Assembly (NCBI GenBank): GCA_030607235.1
Contig: JAUWEX010000053.1
Span: 1-7,019 of the forward strand
Source of the DNA: Planctomycetota bacterium
Lineage (GTDB): Bacteria; Planctomycetota; B129-G9
Direction: 5' to 3'
DNA: 7,019 bases
The position numbers and the translations under genes were made by a program. Below the pieces are notes generated by a model. It searched no databases. It worked only from the letters and a program-made list of their open reading frames with translations, and was not told the DNA's origin. Below, in pieces: positions 5,871 to 7,019 of the stretch; position 1 is the stretch's first letter; every line of letters starts with the position of its first letter.

Positions 5871-6326
5871 TCAGCCGTCCTTTCGTGCCCAGTCGTAGGG
5901 GATGTCGTTGTCGTGCGCGTCGAGCCGGTACTCGTCGGGCTTGTCATGGCGGTACGTCTCCGTCGGCGCGTTGATCACCAACGCCTCTTCGGTGCCCACG
6001 CCCTTAAAGCCGTGGTAAACCCCCGGCGGGAACTGCACCAGCATCGGGTTGTGCTCGCCGATGAAGAACTCGTTGACCTCGCCCTTTGTCGGCGAGTCCT
6101 CGCGCGGATCGTAGAGGACGAGTTTGAGCGTGCCCTTGACGCAGCACATCGAATCGTGCTGAATCTTGTGATAGTGCCAGGCCTTCGTAACGCCCGGGAA
6201 GGCGGTGGTGAGGTAGACCTGGCCGAACTTGATGAACATCTCGTCGTCGGCGCGCAGGATTTCCATCAGCCTGCCGCGCTCGTCGGGGACGACCTTGAGT
6301 TTCTTGACCTTCACTCCGTCGATCAT
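5871..6326 (-). CDS. RmlC-like cupin, dTDP-4-dehydrorhamnose 3,5-epimerase family
   Basis: The protein has 151 residues and a single cupin domain. RmlC enzymes epimerise C3 and C5 of dTDP-4-keto-6-deoxyglucose in L-rhamnose synthesis. Visible family traits are the IDGVKV start, DERGRLMEI (15-23), KAWHYHK (49-54) where RmlC usually has RGLHYQ, so H51 aligns with the catalytic histidine, and PGVYHGFKG (101-109). The usual arginine and glutamine of that motif are K49 and H53 here, so the exact reaction may differ; a ketoisomerase or another cupin epimerase is possible. The ATG at 6326 is preferred over an in-frame ATG at 6353 because it has an AAGGA seven bases upstream and gives the family N-terminus. 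It is immediately followed by the RmlA-like gene, with a single base between TGA and ATG. Confidence 0.78.
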   Translation of the reverse strand: MIDGVKVKKLKVVPDERGRLMEILRADDEMFIKFGQVYLTTAFPGVTKAWHYHKIQHDSMCCVKGTLKLVLYDPREDSPTKGEVNEFFIGEHNPMLVQFPPGVYHGFKGVGTEEALVINAPTETYRHDKPDEYRLDAHDNDIPYDWARKDG

Positions 6327-6353
6327 GTTTCCGTCCTTAAAAAAATTGTTCAA

Positions 6354-6379
6354 TCCACAGATTACGCAGATTACACAGA
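6354..6379. repeat. CACAGATT-type repeat, copy at locus 3
   Basis: TCCACAGATTACGCAGATT (6354-6372) differs from 4070-4088 by one base and is followed by a third unit, ACACAGA (6373-6379). Units are about 9-10 bases apart, as in the ACAGAGG form. It ends 27 bases upstream of the RmlC-like ATG, in what would be its leader. Confidence 0.8.
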
Positions 6380-6413
6380 AATTGTTTTTTCAAAAAAAAT
6401 CTGTGCTTCCTAC

Positions 6414-6430
6414 GTCCGCCTAAGGCGGAC
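6414..6430. repeat. 17-bp palindrome, copy B
   Basis: GTCCGCCT-A-AGGCGGAC has the same arms as the palindrome at 4026-4042 and differs only in the central base. Read on the minus strand, the flanks (GCA before, GTAGGAAGCACAGA after) resemble the plus-strand flanks of copy A (GCA before, GCAGAGAACGCAGA after), so the two are inverted copies of a longer unit. Confidence 0.8.
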
Positions 6431-6539
6431 TGCGCCAAATCACGAGTCGAAAAAAATGTATATGTTCGCTGTTCTGTTTTGTTCTATCCTGACGTTTAAC
6501 GAGCAACGCAACAGCGCTCGCTCACAATTTCACCAGTGC

Positions 6540-6556
6540 GCGCACAAGATTTGTCA
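6540..6556. repeat. 17-bp direct repeat shared with 432-448
   Basis: The sequence GCGCACAAGATTTGTCA is identical in the two copies. Here its first bases also form the self-complementary GTGCGCGCAC (6536-6545 region). It lies 68 bp past the SDR stop codon on the minus strand. Confidence 0.75.
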
Positions 6557-6624
6557 ATGTGTGGCAGCGACGCGCTTCTGCCGCCGAAAGGCGACAGACA
6601 GCGAGCGCGTATTGTAATAAGTGC

Positions 6625-7019
6625 TCACTCCTCTATTGCCTCCAGGCGCTGCCTGGCCGCGATGCGGTCGATGGTCTCGTCGAGCGAAACCCGCGGCTCG
6701 AACGGCATCAGCGCCCGCAGCGCCCGCAGGTCCGGCACGCGCGCCCGCAAATCCTCGAAGCCCTTCTCGTACGCCCGCTCGTAAGGCACGCGCACGATCT
6801 TCGAGTCCGACCTTAGCCGCGCCACGACTTTTTTCGCCAGCGCGTTTATCGTCGTCGGCCTCTCGCCGCCCACGTTGAACACGCCGCCCGCCGCGCGCTT
6901 CCTGAACGGTATCTCCGCCAGAACCTCGACCAGGTCCGCCACGTCCAGAAAACACCGCGTCTGCCGTCCGCTGCCGAACACCCGCAGCGGCTCGCCCCGT
7001 AGCGCCGCCGAGACGAAAC
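6625..7019 (-). CDS. C-terminal part of an extended SDR NAD-dependent sugar-nucleotide epimerase/dehydratase
   Basis: The gene runs off the right edge; 131 codons plus a TGA stop (6625-6627) are visible, and the frame stays open to the last bases. The fragment reads FVSAALRGEPLRVFGSGRQT then RCFLDVADLVEVL, the substrate-binding C-terminal signature of extended short-chain dehydrogenases such as UDP-glucose 4-epimerase, UDP-glucuronate decarboxylase and dTDP-glucose 4,6-dehydratase. GGVFNVGGERPTTINALA and the final FEPRVSLDETIDRI helix, both family hallmarks, follow. The Rossmann fold and the YxxxK catalytic pair would lie beyond the window, so the specific reaction cannot be assigned. A GTG at 6981 is inside the conserved part and is not the start. 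The position upstream of RmlC- and RmlA-like genes supports a role in making an activated sugar. Confidence 0.87.
   Translation of the reverse strand, partial: FVSAALRGEPLRVFGSGRQTRCFLDVADLVEVLAEIPFRKRAAGGVFNVGGERPTTINALAKKVVARLRSDSKIVRVPYERAYEKGFEDLRARVPDLRALRALMPFEPRVSLDETIDRIAARQRLEAIEE

Larger units (their letters stand above)
6327..6624. repeat. Repeat-rich intergenic region, locus 3
   Basis: These 298 bp separate the SDR gene from the RmlC-like gene, both on the minus strand. They contain the CACAGATT block (6354-6379), a foldback in which CACAGA and T-tract pair with A-tract and TCTGTG (6374-6405), a 17-bp palindrome (6414-6430), the 17-bp direct repeat (6540-6556), and a 9-bp inverted pair GCGCTCGCT/AGCGAGCGC (6514-6522 and 6600-6608) enclosing that repeat. 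I see no convincing gene. The promoter of the RmlC-like gene should be here if it is not read from the SDR gene, but no clear -35/-10 pair stands out. Confidence 0.75.

Noticed and set aside
5870..5947. Extension of the RmlA-like protein to 5947
   Set aside because: The added residues are Thr/Ser-rich noise read from the end of the RmlC-like gene, and MKGIILAGG is the standard family start.
6374..6405. CACAGA...TCTGTG foldback with T and A tracts as a rho-independent terminator
   Set aside because: The stem is AT-rich and bulged and lies in the probable leader of the RmlC-like gene; it is better explained by facing copies of the CACAGA repeat.
5021..6617. Plus-strand frames of 276-317 codons opposite the RmlA- and RmlC-like genes
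   Set aside because: Composition is typical of antisense shadows and both minus-strand genes are well supported by motifs and ribosome binding sites.

Overview
The window looks like a piece of a high-GC bacterial chromosome. It carries housekeeping genes (tetrapyrrole and phospholipid synthesis), an incomplete nucleotide-sugar cluster, and intergenic gaps filled with short ACAGAGG/CACAGATT-type repeats and small palindromes. Repeat-filled gaps of this kind, together with the gene content, recall environmental genomes of the PVC group (Planctomycetota, Verrucomicrobiota, Kiritimatiellota, Lentisphaerota). This placement is an impression, since no rRNA or lineage marker is present. Most genes are on the minus strand; the left-edge fragment and pgsA are on the plus strand.

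Left part (1-2291): the 3' end of a plus-strand gene, probably a beta-propeller-like protein, is followed by a 315-bp gap of repeats and hairpins. Then come hemL (677-1969) and, upstream of it on the same strand, a small MazG-like nucleotide pyrophosphohydrolase with a cysteine-rich tail (2001-2291). These two probably form one transcription unit.

Middle (2292-4201): a divergent intergenic region holds a near-perfect long hairpin (2317-2386) and a TATAAT box placed so that the pgsA message would be leaderless. pgsA (2454-3056, plus) converges on a histone-deacetylase-like amidohydrolase (3044-3976, minus), and the two overlap by 13 bp. A second repeat-filled gap follows.

Right part (4202-7019, all minus): reading in the direction of transcription, there is the 3' part of an extended SDR sugar-nucleotide epimerase/dehydratase entering from the right edge, a 298-bp repeat-filled gap, an RmlC-like cupin, a short RmlA-like nucleotidyltransferase one base downstream of it, and a membrane-anchored ankyrin-repeat protein 33 bp further on. 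The first three proteins suggest synthesis of an activated deoxysugar or related sugar for a surface glycan. The ankyrin gene is AT-richer than its neighbours and contains a clear 68-codon internal duplication, so it may be a later arrival.

I found no clear undescribed system. The most interesting material is non-coding: three mosaic repeat regions, each just downstream of the stop codon of a minus-strand gene and sharing modules with each other. Next come the hairpin at 2317-2386, the possible leaderless pgsA start and the ankyrin gene.
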